Below, piece after piece: positions 48,101 through 58,395 of a DNA stretch of 64,000 nucleotides. The notes under the pieces are model-generated. The model ran no database searches. It was given only the letters and a program-made list of their open reading frames with translations, and was not told where the DNA came from. Where the stretch lies: contig JAUCBJ010006375.1 in the NCBI GenBank assembly GCA_032718475.1, forward strand, positions 1-64,000. The letters run 5' to 3'. Source of the stretch: Nemertoderma westbladi (taxonomy: Eukaryota; Xenacoelomorpha; Nemertodermatida; Nemertodermatidae). Each line of letters starts with the position of its first letter. The first letter of the stretch is position 1. Position numbers and translations under genes: made by a program.

Positions 48101-48530
48101 TATACATACTATACTAGTACCGGTTATACATACTATACTAGTACCGGTTATACATACTATACTAGTACCGGTTATACATACTATAGTAGTACCGGTTATA
48201 CATACTATACTAGCACCGGTTATACATACTATACTAGTACCGGTTATACATACTATACTAGTACCGGTTATACATACTATACTAGTACCGGTTATACATA
48301 CTATACTAGTACCGGTTATACATACTATACTAGTACCGGTTATACATACTATACTAGTACCGGTTATACATACTATACTAGTACCGGTTATACATACTAT
48401 ACTAGTACCGGTTATACATACTATACTAGTACCGGTTATACATACTATACTAGTACCGGTTATACATACTATACTAGTACCGGTTATACATACTATACTA
48501 GTACCGGTTATACATACTATACTAGTACCG
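45159..48530. repeat. 24-bp satellite, about 140 copies
   Basis: Units of ACTAGTACCGGTTATACATA plus CTAT, nearly identical over 3.37 kb. The common variant is AGTAGTACC. One part (about 47535-47765) has a higher-order unit combining ACTAGCACCGG with a duplicated ACCGGTACCGG. Every unit contains the palindromes ACTAGT and ACCGGT. The array ends on TTCCGCCCA, a fragment of the upstream 31-bp unit. Confidence 0.98.
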
Positions 48531-49490
48531 TTCCGCCCATTTAAAAAAGTTTTATTTGAGTCTTTGATTTTGGATTATCTGTTATGTTCTCATTGATCAA
48601 AATATTGAACATTATTACATATTAGTGGCTACTGTAATTGTTATTTAATCTGCTGTAGCTAGTGTTTTTAATGTGAGCTATTTTTTTTTGGTAGATTGTA
48701 CTGTAGCGAGTGTTTTAAAAAAAACTTTCACATTTTTATTTTTTGGTGTTATGTTATTGATGTTAATGTTTAAGTAACACTGAAAATATTTTTTTAGAGT
48801 ATTAGCTAATCTGATAGCTGTAATTAAAAAAATAATAAATTAAAAAATAGTAGCTAGAAATAGTTATGTATTCCTCACCACTAGTTCCGTACTCCTCCCC
48901 ACTAGCTACCATAAATAATATTTTTTTTTGCAGCGGGATGTTTTAGAACATTAAAAAAACTAGCTTGTATAAAAATTATTCTAGAACAAAAAATATTTGT
49001 TCTAGAACATAAATTTTTATTTTAATCAATAACTGACATGTTCTAGAACATTTGAAATTACAAAAGTGAAAACACAAGCAACACAACAATAAAAGCACAG
49101 TTAAAAATCCAAAAATGTAGCCACGGCGGAAATGACCCCATTTTTGCCACTTGGGAACTTGGTGCAAAATAAATTAGTAGAAAAAAAGTTTATTAAAATT
49201 TATTTATATGTAAAAACAATAACAAATACACCAAACACTGTATACAGGTATTGTCCAACAGAACATATACGATTACCCGTAAAGCTTTGTAACATATTTA
49301 AAAACAGGCGTCCAATAATAATATAAATTAAAAATTACAAGAAATTATATTAATATCCAGGGTGCGGTTAACACAGGCCATTGGGGTTGGGGTGTTAATT
49401 AATAAATCAACTAACTTAGAAATCGGTTTATATTTTATGACGATAAATTTATACTGAAATCAGGAAACATTCGCAAATAAACAGTCTAGA
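48531..49490. other. AT-rich sequence upstream of ODAD4; no gene
   Basis: Contains several TTCTAGAAC words and CTAGCTA words like those at 22100-22860, plus a minus-strand fragment of the TTCCGCC 31-bp unit. The last 150 bp should hold the ODAD4 promoter; a reverse CCAAT (ATTGG) sits near 49380, but no perfect X-box was seen. Confidence 0.4.
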
Positions 49491-49715
49491 ATGCATATAT
49501 CTAGCGATATAGACATTCGTGCGCCAGAAGAGAAATACAAAGGAGCTTTTACCAACTTCATGTCTGAAGCGAAAAGTCTACATGCGAAGCATCAGTACAG
49601 AAAGTCCATAGAGTATTACACAATAGCGTTGGAGATCAGACCAGGTGACAGATCAGCACACTTAGCACGATCTAAAAGCCAAGAAATGTTGGGAAACTTG
49701 GACAAGGCATTACAG
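49491..49715 (+). CDS. ODAD4 (TTC25) exon 1: N-terminus with first TPR
   Basis: 75 codons from ATG to a phase-0 donor (CAG|GTTGCT). The segment YKGAFTNFMSEAKSLHAKHQ, IEYYTIALEIRPGDRSAHLA, RSKSQEMLGNLDKALQ aligns colinearly with the N-terminus of animal outer dynein arm docking complex subunit 4, which has a similar FxxYMxEGDSL, ALExxPGD and ARSKC pattern. ODAD4 is a TPR protein that helps fix outer dynein arms to the doublet microtubules of motile cilia. The frame stays open past the donor for 57 codons, but that part is low-complexity and unlike the family. The donor is not a strong consensus; it was chosen because the join to exon 2 restores the family alignment without a gap. Confidence 0.85.
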
Positions 49716-50035
49716 GTTGCTAAACTTAACACTCACCCCTACCTCACTACTACTATGATAGGCATGCTGCATTATATATATATATTACATATATACACCA
49801 TGTCCCGTAATATAGTGTCATTTTCTGATGATACGGACCCCCCCCCCCCCCAGATTTTTCTACAAATCGTTATCATATTGCTTGAAATTTGAAACACAAC
49901 TAGTTCCACTCACTGTCGATGACCCCATGAAGCCGGAATTTTCGATTTTGCCTTTAAATTTTGTTTATAAGCGTTTTAAAAAAGTTTTCCTGTTTCGAGG
50001 GTATACAGGAACTGTTTCTGCAGCTGCTAACTTAA

Positions 50036-50278
50036 CTGCTTCTGTGAAGGCAGTATAGATTAAACACTCTACCCACTGCTTCTGTGAAGGCAGTATAGAT
50101 TAAACACTCTACCCACTGCTTCTGTGAAGGCAGTATAGATTAAACACTCTACCCACTGCTTCTGTGAAGGCAGTATAGATTAAACACTCTACCCACTGCT
50201 TCTGTGAAGGCAGTATAGATTAAACACTCTACCCACTGCTTCTGTGAAGGCAGTATAGATTAAACACTCTACCCACTG
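50036..50278. repeat. 40-bp tandem repeat, 6 copies
   Basis: Units of CTGCTTCTGTGAAGGCAGTA plus TAGATTAAACACTCTACCCA, essentially identical, inside ODAD4 intron 1. CTGCTTCTGTGAAGGCAG is an imperfect palindrome. Confidence 0.95.
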
Positions 50279-50412
50279 TTTCGCTTTCATTACATTGTTA
50301 AACTCCGCTCCGCTCCTGTATCAGCTATAGTTTTCAATAATTTTATGTTTGTTGTAGTAATTACTTTAAAATCCTTGGCTATGACTAGTTTACTAACAGC
50401 CATTACATTTAA

Positions 50413-52159
50413 GGGGGGGGGGGGGGGGGGGGGTACACCCCCCCCCTCAGGTCAAAATTTTCTTTTTTTTTGTTTTTTTTATTTCATCTAGAGTATAATT
50501 TAATGCGGATTTCAAATCTGGAAACGGCTTAGCGAGATCTCCTTTACTTCTCGAGTAATGGCTGGTTTTCCGTCTGTATGTCTGTCTGTCTGTCCATCGA
50601 AATATTAAAAAGGGCATAAAATAAGCAATCTGAAATATTTGCTGTTAGGATTTTTCTTAATGTCGATGTCAGTTTTCATATTTGGAATTATCTAATCACT
50701 ATGTCTGTATCTCAATCTGTCTCTCAGTTTGTCTGTCTGTTTGTATGTCTGTCTGTCTGTCAACATGTCCGTCAAATTTTAATTAATATATATTTAATAG
50801 ATATTTGTATTACATATTGAACAGTTGTCTAATGGACTTGTTGTCTACTAGTAAAAACAAATGTGAACCATCATATAACAATAGCTAGTAATAATAATTC
50901 TGGGAAACAAACATAAACTTCTGTTTTTTTTAAATTCCGCAGGCTCTGAGAATAATTCACGTGCTGCGCGAAGTCTTCATGTGCTGCATGAACTTTTCAT
51001 GTGCCGTGTGAAGGCTTCTCATTCTGATCAAAATAAAAAGCTTTCCGAGATGCTCGATTAATTAACGTGCTTTGTAAAGAATTTAAGTGCTACGTGAAAC
51101 CTTCACCTGCTGCGCAAATGTCTCACGTGCTGCGCGAAGGTTTCACGTGCTGCGCAAAGCTTAATGTTCTGTGTAAAGACTTATTATAAAATTATGTGGA
51201 AATCTTTATATAATTTTGAATGTTTCTTAAGGTTATCTCATTATTTCATGACTATTTATTATTACTAAATGACGAAATAGTATGCGATCAAATTACGAAT
51301 TTCTGTGTATATTATTGCTTATTATATTTAGGCCTAATTGTATTTGTTAATTCTTTGTGCTAGTATTTACTCTGTTGTACATGTTTCTTACTATATAAAC
51401 ATTGTATGAAAATAATAATAATAATACGCCAAAATGAAATTTGTTCACGTGCTGCGCGAAGTGTTTTTTGGCAAGCACTCTAAAATTATTTTAACAGGTT
51501 GTTAAAAGTGGGTAGCGGTTTTTTTGAACCAAATTTCATGAAATCCATTGAAAAATCACAAAATGGGAAAAGAAAAGGAGATACCAGTACTGAAAATAGC
51601 GGAAACATTTGAAATATATTGTTTTTAAACTTTAAAGGCGTTTATCTCTGAATTGTATTTTTCACATTCAAAATACTACTACTCAGCCATTTCTTAACCA
51701 ATTTTCGAAATTTTTTTTTGTTTGATTTCTATTTGGGTTTTGATCAAAAGTTAATCGGTTAGAATTTTGAATTGTGCCATATTAATTTCTTTAAATCAGT
51801 TAATATCTATTAAGTAATAATTAATATTATTTAATAATATTTAAAAAATATTTAAGACCTAGATAAAAAATGTAACCGATAAGTTTTGTGGAGCCGAGGA
51901 TGCTGATTCAGAAAAACCAAGTTTCGAAAATTTTCGCCCAAAATTGTGAGACTAGTAGTGTTTTTATTGAAATTAACAATTTCGCTGGTGGCCGCTAGAG
52001 GGCGACGCAAATTTGCATTTTTTCTTTGAACCCAATCTTTGGCCATATGTTAATCCCCCGAAAGGTATAAAATATACAAAACTACACACAAGCAGAAATT
52101 ATAGCCATTTGCAAAAAAGGTCCATAGGGGGGTGTACCCCCCCCCCCCCCCCCCCCCCC
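50413..52159. mobile_element. 1.75-kb non-autonomous DNA transposon, TTAA duplication, poly-G TIRs
   Basis: TTAA stands directly outside both ends (50409-50412 and 52160-52163). The left end is G21 then TACA and C9. The right end on the minus strand is G23 then TACAC and C6. TTAA duplications are typical of piggyBac and Kolobok superfamilies. There is no transposase frame. The interior has a GTCTGTCTGTCT run, a degenerate CACGTGCTGCGCGAAG repeat (50958-51181) and GCCGCTAGAGGGCGAC near the right end. It lies within ODAD4 intron 1. Confidence 0.78.
50958..51181. repeat. Degenerate CACGTGCTGCGCGAAG repeat
   Basis: About ten irregularly spaced copies of (C/T)ACGTGCTGCGCGAAG-like words (about 20 bp period where tandem) within the TTAA element; one more lies near 51446. 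Many contain the palindrome CACGTG. Confidence 0.7.
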
Positions 52160-52703
52160 TTAATAATGGATACACGGGTGCATGGATAATTAACGTAATG
52201 TATAATACATATGTATATAAACATACATGTTAATGGTTATTAAGTTAAAAGGATCATTAATGACTAGCTAACATACAATTAATATCGACTAATGTGGCTT
52301 AACATTCAACAGCAAAACACAAACAAAAGCCGAATTTGTAAAAAAAAGTACTCATTGTCACTAATTTAATAACCTAAATTACGATATTCTGCCCTCGTGT
52401 ATTGAGTTTTGCATGAGTTGTCAGGTTTTTTTTTTTTAAAAAGCTGTTAGCTGTTGTGTCCAAGGGTAAGGTGGAATCCCAATACTTAGGAAAGTATGGC
52501 TAATGGTTTCTGATCCAGTACACTGTAAACTGTGGTACTCAGTTTCGTTTATTGTATCTCTCTCGGAACTTCGTAGCACTTTGTCATATTTCATGTCTGT
52601 ATCTATTACCCTTCCTTACAGTATTAAATAAACACGTTATTATTACTTCTGGCCGAAGTGTCTAGGTTTTAATCATTAATGAGACCATTATGACCCTGCT
52701 TAG

Positions 52704-53054
52704 GACGTTACGAGCTCACTCGGCGACGAAGAGAATTACATCGAGGGTTTACAGCAGAAAGCTAACATTCTCTTCCTTATGGGGGAACTGGAATTCGCGC
52801 TGATGTACTACCATCGGGGATACAAACGAGCGAGACACATGCCAGAGTTCATCATGGGAATCGAGAAGTCTGAGTCTGCGATCCTGGCGTTGGCGGGGCA
52901 ACTGGACATGTTTGTATCCGAGTCGCATTCGCGTAGATCGGATAACAGTAAATCCGGAGTTTCGTCGCCAACGGATAGAAGTTTTACCACAAAGTCAACA
53001 TCTGGCGGCCACTACAAGGAAGTTATGACCAAGAAAAGGATATTATCCAAATAA
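52704..53054 (+). CDS. ODAD4 (TTC25) exon 2: second/third TPR region
   Basis: Begins after CTGCTTAG at 52703 in phase 0. The reading DVTSSLGDEENYIEGLQQKA then NILFLMGELEFALMYYHRGY and MGIEKSESAI matches the family pattern (GLYQKAEALY, MGDFEFALVFYHRG, GIQKAQEAI) without gaps. Beyond about residue 55 the sequence is Ser/Thr-rich and not conserved. The frame ends at TAA 53052-53054, embedded in AAATAAATTC, so an AATAAA overlaps the stop. Family proteins are much longer, so either a donor inside this exon (ACA|GTAAAT near 52945 is the best candidate) leads to exons outside the window or in unrecognised sequence, or the gene is truncated here. Confidence 0.82.
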   Translation, partial: DVTSSLGDEENYIEGLQQKANILFLMGELEFALMYYHRGYKRARHMPEFIMGIEKSESAILALAGQLDMFVSESHSRRSDNSKSGVSSPTDRSFTTKSTSGGHYKEVMTKKRILSK

Positions 53055-53670
53055 ATTCAAATAATATTGTAATCTGACGTTTCAATAATTTAAATGTTTC
53101 TAAAGTTGTTGGAATTTTATAGTTCACTCCTTTTAAACCCACAGAACCTTGGCAGTTAATATTTTGTATGATTTTAGTAATTATTAATTGTGATTTCTAA
53201 TCCAATTGATGCCCAGCTGGCATCATTGAGGATTTGAACCAATGGCACATGATACCATTACAATTAAACTTACATCACCTGAACCCCCATCTTATGGAGC
53301 AGTTTTATGACAACTTCAATTTCAGTCTCACCTCGTATATTTTTGCTGGTGACGATTATATGCAAAGTTTAGTTATTGAATGTATTTGGGTGAAAGATTA
53401 ATTAAATACGTAGTCCTACCTATTAGATAAACCCTTGTAAACAAGCAAAAGCAAAAATGGTGCATTCATGTTTTAAATTAATTATTAAAAATGCATATCG
53501 CAAAGATATAGCACACTTTATAACTTAGAATTTGGGACTTTCAATTTGGATAATGGTTTTATTTAATCGTATATTTTAATTAGTGAAGCGCGTTAAATAA
53601 AAACCTTACCGGTGCGGGAGGTATGTACAGCAGTAGGTGCGGTACCACAAATTAAAGGCACTTAAGACTG
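53055..53670. other. No exon seen; ODAD4 intron or downstream flank
   Basis: AT-rich with no recognisable family exon. Confidence 0.4.
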
Positions 53671-54379
53671 ACAGTTGCAGCAATCAGTTTACAGTTGCAG
53701 CAAACAGTAATCAGTTTACAGTTGCATGCAAACAGTAATCAGTTTACAGTTGCATGCAAACAGTAATCAGTTTACAGTTGCATGCAAACAGTATTCAGTT
53801 TACAGTTGCATGCAAACATTAATCAGTTTACAGTTGTAGCAAACAGTAATCAGTTTACAGTTGCAGCAAACAGTAATCAGTTTACAGTTGCAGCAAACAG
53901 TAATCAGTTTACAGTTGCATGCAAACAGTAATCAGTTTACAGTTGCATGCAAACAGTAATCAGTTTACAGTTGCATGCAAACAGTAATCAGTTTACAGTT
54001 GCAGCAAACAGTAATCAGTTTACAGTTGCAGCAAACAGTAATCAGTTTACAGTTGCAGCAAACAGTAATCAGTTTACAGTTGCAGCAAACAGTAATCAGT
54101 TTACAGTTGCATGCAAACAGTAATCAGTTTACAGTTGCAGCAAACAGTAATCAGTTTACAGTTGCAGCAAACAGTAATCAGTTTACAGTTGTAAGCAAAC
54201 AGTAATCAGTTTACAGTTGCATGCAAACAGTAATCAGTTTACAGTTGCATGCAAACAGTAATCAGTTTACAGTTGCATGCAAACAGTAATCAGTTTACAG
54301 TTGCATGCAAACAGTAATCAGTTTACAGTTGCAGCAAACAGTAATCAGTTTACAGTTGCATGCAAACAGTAATCAGTTT
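53671..54379. repeat. 27/28-bp tandem repeat, about 26 copies
   Basis: Units of CAGTTTACAGTTGCAGCAAA plus CAGTAAT (27 bp), alternating in blocks with a 28-bp form containing TTGCATGCAAAC, a palindrome-containing variant. Confidence 0.95.
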
Positions 54380-54639
54380 ACGCCAGTCAGCTGATAGGTA
54401 GGCTTCCCCTCACACTGGAAGGCATTCCCAGAGGGCCAATCCGGGAAAAGACAGTACGAGTGATTGTGATGGAGTCCTAAAGGGAGTAGGAAAGGCAGTG
54501 TAAAGAAGGTAGAGGTGTACATTAACTAGCCGTTGGGGGCACTGGTCTCTTACGGGCCAACGCGTGTGAATATAATACACTTCATGCAATAGGCATCGTT
54601 GGGATATACTTAACTGCTTAAGAGGGCCATTGTCATTGC
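54380..54639. other. No gene seen
   Basis: Unassigned sequence with short minus-strand open frames lacking recognisable content. Confidence 0.4.
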
Positions 54640-55090
54640 CCAAAGAAATTAAAAAAAATTCATATTTTTGGAGTTTTACAGAAGGGCTTTCATGTGGTGG
54701 GTGACATTGATTTGGGTGACTAGTGATTTTTCCACCACAAAACAGCACTTTTTAAAATTTGAAACAAATTTTCACATCTTACGTATTTATGACTGATATT
54801 CATGACTCTATTCATGCTACAATCGTTCTAGTTCCGATTTTGTAACTGCTACCCTTTATCTATCTTAAAATACATGATCCCTACAATATAGTAAAACCCC
54901 ATAAATTTTTCAAAAAAATAATTTTATGCTGAAAGTTCCATAAAAGACTGATGGACCGAGAACTTCAACCCAGATGACATTATCTTCTACATGAGATAAT
55001 TTGCACTCAGTTTAAATAGTAAAATATCACAGATCATTGTGTTAAAATTGCAGAATAATAGCTTTAGAAATAAAAAAAATATTTTATGGT
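54640..55090 (-). repeat. Dispersed repeat family D, copy 3 (inverted)
   Basis: Read on the minus strand it matches copies at 35330 and 39540: ATTTCTAAAGCTATTATTCT, AACACAATGATCTGTGAT, ATCTCATGTAGAAG, TGGGTTGAAGTTCTCGG, TTTCAGCATAAAATTATT, GATAAAGGGTAG and GAGTCATGAATAT. It lacks the poly-G insertion of copy 2. Confidence 0.8.
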
Positions 55091-55343
55091 ACAATTAAAT
55101 CTTAAGATACAACTAAAGAGCAATAAATTCATTAGCCGTTGACAACATAACATAAATTCTAAAAACGATAAAGATCAACGAACAACGTGGCTAGCACTAT
55201 AGTGTCGCAATATATTTTATTCCAAAATTGTAACATTACTCAACGCCGTTAGTATTAACAGCGAGTTGTTATTTAGCACTTTACAACTTTAGAGGACATT
55301 ACAGCATTGTATTGGCCTGTACATTTAGTATTGTATTTGGTGT

Positions 55344-55433
55344 TATTGTTTACGTGGTAACCATGGCGGCGTTAAGTAATGTCCACTAAGGGGACATTAC
55401 TTAACGCCGTCATTGGATACCACGTAAACAATA
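55344..55433. repeat. Foldback inverted repeat with 41-42 bp arms
   Basis: Arms 55344-55384 and 55392-55433 are inverted copies (TTGTTTACGTGGTA and GGCGTTAAGTAATGTCC shared) around a 7-base loop. GGACATTAC also occurs near 55293, hinting at an older terminus. Likely a MITE end or foldback element. Confidence 0.8.
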
Positions 55434-55702
55434 GGTGGAAATTTGCCTGACAGCCAGATAGGCCTACTGCATTACCTACCGGTAGGCGGGGTATAGCTAT
55501 TAATAACCAGTAGGGCCTAGCTATATTATTATAACATGGCTCCAAACGCCACCATAAATATAAGCTAACTTATTTATAACATAATTTATGTCATTTTTAC
55601 AATTATTTATACAACAACTAATATAATTTGTGCCGTTTCTATGACTTATAATGTATATGTACAATCATTGCGTAATGTTAAAATTTTGGAATAAAACTAC
55701 AT

Positions 55703-55837
55703 ACATACTTGTTGCAAAGTACTTTACAGTGTTCTGATCCTCGTGGCTTTATTTTCACCCACTCACTACGTTCGTTCGTGTAACAAAGCCAATCGGATTA
55801 TCACACTGTAAAGTGTTACTTTACACACAAGTATGTA
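55703..55837. repeat. Foldback (MITE-like) element, about 135 bp
   Basis: The left arm ACATACTTGTTGCAAAGTAC...CTTTACAGTGT and the right arm, read on the minus strand, ACATACTTGTGTGTAAAGTA...CTTTACAGTGT pair over about 50 bp with small gaps. The loop holds CACTACGTTCGTTCGTG. Confidence 0.75.
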
Positions 55838-56428
55838 AATAGTTATTATTGCGGCCATACTCAACTCATCCAAAACTTTAAATATCTATCTGCCCTGCCC
55901 TCTTTATAGGAGTAAATAAAACTTTCGAGCAATCTCATGTAGGCCTACCAATGACCTACTATATATATATTTATATATAAATATCTTTTATATCTAAATA
56001 TATATATATTTAGTAGATGGCCTACCCTACTAAAAAATGACTAGATATGTAAAAATATCCACTTAATTTTTTTTTCAAATGGTTCACAGACGTAGTTTAT
56101 TTCCCTCTTACGTACTTCATTTCACATAAGTTTTTAAAAAATTTTGCAACATTTTTAATATATCTACTGCAGTCTGACTGAATCGCTGCCACATAAAAAT
56201 GTTTTTCATATTCAATAAAAAGTGTTTATTATTTATAATAGACATTCATGTATTTAATACATTTAAAGAATAAAATTCAGATATAAAATATTCAGATTCA
56301 GAAATCAGTTATAAATCATGTAAATCAATCTATCCTTCATTAATCAAAATCATCCAAAGAAAAAAATTCTCCAAATGTTTGTGATTGTAATTGGAAAAAT
56401 TGTACATTTTTATACAATTTGACAAATT
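55838..56428. other. AT-rich; candidate 3' UTR on the minus strand
   Basis: Includes a TATATA-rich palindrome near 55960-56010. A minus-strand AATAAA lies near 56230, about 200 bases downstream of the candidate exon stop at 56429. Confidence 0.35.
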
Positions 56429-56749
56429 TTAAGCTGCACGGGATATAAATTCAGATAGCAAACCCCCATATTTTACCATCGGGATCCCGTTCCAATACTT
56501 AGCTAACCAAACCATGCTTAATAGAACTAACCTGATGTTAGAGAGTTGGTTAATAAGCCGTGTGGCCGACTGTTTCAATGTATCTCCGCTAGATGGCGTG
56601 GCTGATACGGAATGACGTAGGGCCATTGAGTGTAAGTTGTCGAAGACATCATGACATCGTATAATCTCGTAATATAGTTGATCGTACATCGTGGCCGAGG
56701 GTAGAAAAGTGTCCCCGTACGTTATATAGATATTAAATATTGTAATCAC
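56429..56749 (-). CDS. Candidate terminal coding exon, unknown protein
   Basis: An open minus-strand frame of 106 codons (the first codon is GTG, so it is not a start) ends in TAA. The candidate acceptor is CATCAG, preceded by a run of 20 C that would act as the pyrimidine tract. The protein reads like helical globular sequence rather than repeat: MYDQLYYEIIRCHDVFDNLH, LINQLSNIRLVLLSMVWLAK, YWNGIPMVKYGGLLSEFISR. A minus-strand AATAAA follows about 200 bases downstream, so this may be a 3' terminal exon. No family was recognised. A CTCF-like CCGCTAGATGGCGTGG lies inside it, so some of the frame could instead be repeat sequence. Confidence 0.4.
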   Translation of the reverse strand: MITIFNIYITYGDTFLPSATMYDQLYYEIIRCHDVFDNLHSMALRHSVSATPSSGDTLKQSATRLINQLSNIRLVLLSMVWLAKYWNGIPMVKYGGLLSEFISRAA

Positions 56750-56754
56750 CTGAT

Positions 56755-56774
56755 GGGGGGGGGGGGGGGGGGGG
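56755..56774 (+). repeat. Poly-G tract (20 G)
   Basis: Uninterrupted G20 next to the candidate acceptor of the exon at 56429-56749. No partner C-run in TIR arrangement was found. Confidence 0.95.
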
Positions 56775-57671
56775 ATAAATTAGTTTATTAATGAAAGTTA
56801 TAAAATGAACAACAATAACTGTTGTTCCCCGTCGATATTGTACCAGTCGTACAACAGTTATTCTTCAACCTTATACTGATTAGTTTGTACAGATGGAAAG
56901 CTGGCCGTGCAAGGATTCCAAATAGGTAAAAATATTTGAATTTGGTTGGGATATAGCTGAGTTATGGGCATTCGAAAGTGCATGTATTAGCTTCTGCTGC
57001 AGGCCATTTTTATTCTATTTAATAAATGTACTATATTCTGGAACATTTTGTTTATCTCATAAGTAGCTTGGCAACAATGCAATGACTTTAATAATAATAC
57101 AAGTACATGGATATTCATAGTTAGTTGGTTTGTTAGTGAACCTTCTTCCGTAGCTCTGGAAACTAAATTGGTAACTATCTAGAAGTGGATAGTTCAGTCA
57201 ATCGATACTTACTGGACTAAACATTGTCTGTGCCAAATTTGGGGAAAATCCCACCAATAGACCCCTTATTGCTATGTAAATTCCCTGTTGCTAAGGAAAG
57301 ATGCATGGAATTGAAATTGATCCACATAATTTATTTTTATAGACTTTTTTGGTGATATTAGCACGATAATGTAGAATAAAATTGGTTCGATTGAATTGCA
57401 AATTAGTTTTGGGTTACGCCCTCTTGTTATGCACAACCATGATAGCATCAATTTAAGGGGAGGGGGAATTGATAGCATCAATTTAAGGTCGCTCACAAAT
57501 TTTCAGACTCCGAGGGTCAGGGCGGTCAGGAGTGGAGTTTACTTGCGGAGGGTCATTTGTAGCAAATTGCTATTTTATTTAGGTTCTTACAGTAATAACA
57601 CGCATTTCTTTTCACAAGATATATACCATAGATAGATATATAGATACATTATTTAAAAACAATAACAAATA
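56775..57671. other. No gene seen
   Basis: AT-rich sequence between two poly-G tracts. A 17-bp word GATAGCATCAATTTAAG is duplicated near 57440 and 57471. Confidence 0.4.
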
Positions 57672-57694
57672 GGGGGGGGGGGGGGGGGGGGGGG
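57672..57694 (+). repeat. Poly-G tract (23 G)
   Basis: Uninterrupted G23 in AT-rich sequence, followed by CATGTGTCATAACATG. Confidence 0.95.
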
Positions 57695-57988
57695 CATGTG
57701 TCATAACATGTAAAAATATATTACACAATCATAATAGGGTTGGTGCGTGAAAAATTGTTGGGCTAGAAACAATCGAATAAAGGGTAACAAGGTGCTCTGA
57801 ATCGAGTGGCGGGGTGTGTTTTTTGTAAAAACACATGGAAACGGTCGAAATGGCGGGGTGTATATTGTAGGGTGATTTTAGAAATACACATTTAATCTCA
57901 ATCATTTCACATGTGGCTTATATCAATTGAAAGCGGAGAGTCTTGCGCGTCTTCTGACACAAGAATTAATTAAATTCATAAACTCCTG

Positions 57989-58122
57989 ACTGGTATACAA
58001 GAACTCAACCACTTAGCCCAATACAACTATTGCACTGGTATGCAAGAACTCAACCACTTAGCCCAATCCAACTATTGACTGGTATGCAAGAACTCAACCA
58101 CCTAGCCCAATCCAACTACTGC
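57989..58122. repeat. 45-bp tandem repeat, 3 copies
   Basis: Starts at 57989, 58034 and 58078. Units contain ACTGGTATGCAAGAACTCAA then CCACTTAGCCCAATCCAACT. The middle and last copies differ by one base in length. Confidence 0.9.
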
Positions 58123-58292
58123 ATTATGCATTGTAGTATCGGAATATTACTGTATTGCAGCTTGAAGTTCATTAAGTTGAAATGTTAATGTATACCGGTC
58201 ACCGGTTGTGTAAGAGTGGTACAGCGGAAGGTTTAGTCAACTTAATGAACTTAAGCAACAATACAGCAATATGCCTACTCTACTCCAATACG

Positions 58293-58395
58293 CTACGTAA
58301 CGCCGACACTGTCGGCACAACATAACGCCGACACTGTCGGCATAACGTAACGCCGACTCAGCCGGCACATTATCTGCACACTGTCGGCACAGTGT
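58293..58395. repeat. Short palindromic repeat cluster (GCCGACACTGTCGGC)
   Basis: Two perfect palindromes GCCGACACTGTCGGC, then GCCGACTCAGCCGGC and a partial CACTGTCGGCACAGTG, about 25-28 bp apart. No spacers of CRISPR type. Could be clustered protein-binding sites or hairpins. Confidence 0.8.

Larger units (their letters stand above)
49716..52703 (+). other. ODAD4 intron 1 (2,988 bp)
   Basis: Bounded by GT at 49716 and TTAG at 52703. It contains a 13-C run near 49839-49851, a 40-bp array and a TTAA-flanked element. An alternative acceptor (TTCCTTACAG near 52620) would hit a stop at once and lose the alignment, so it was not used. Confidence 0.75.

Noticed and set aside
45159-48530. CRISPR array
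   Set aside because: Units are contiguous with no spacers, and the genome is eukaryotic. The same holds for every array here.
53975-54205. Plus-strand frame TVISLQLQQ repeats
   Set aside because: 27-bp repeat open in one frame only where all units are 27 bp; it breaks at 28-bp units.
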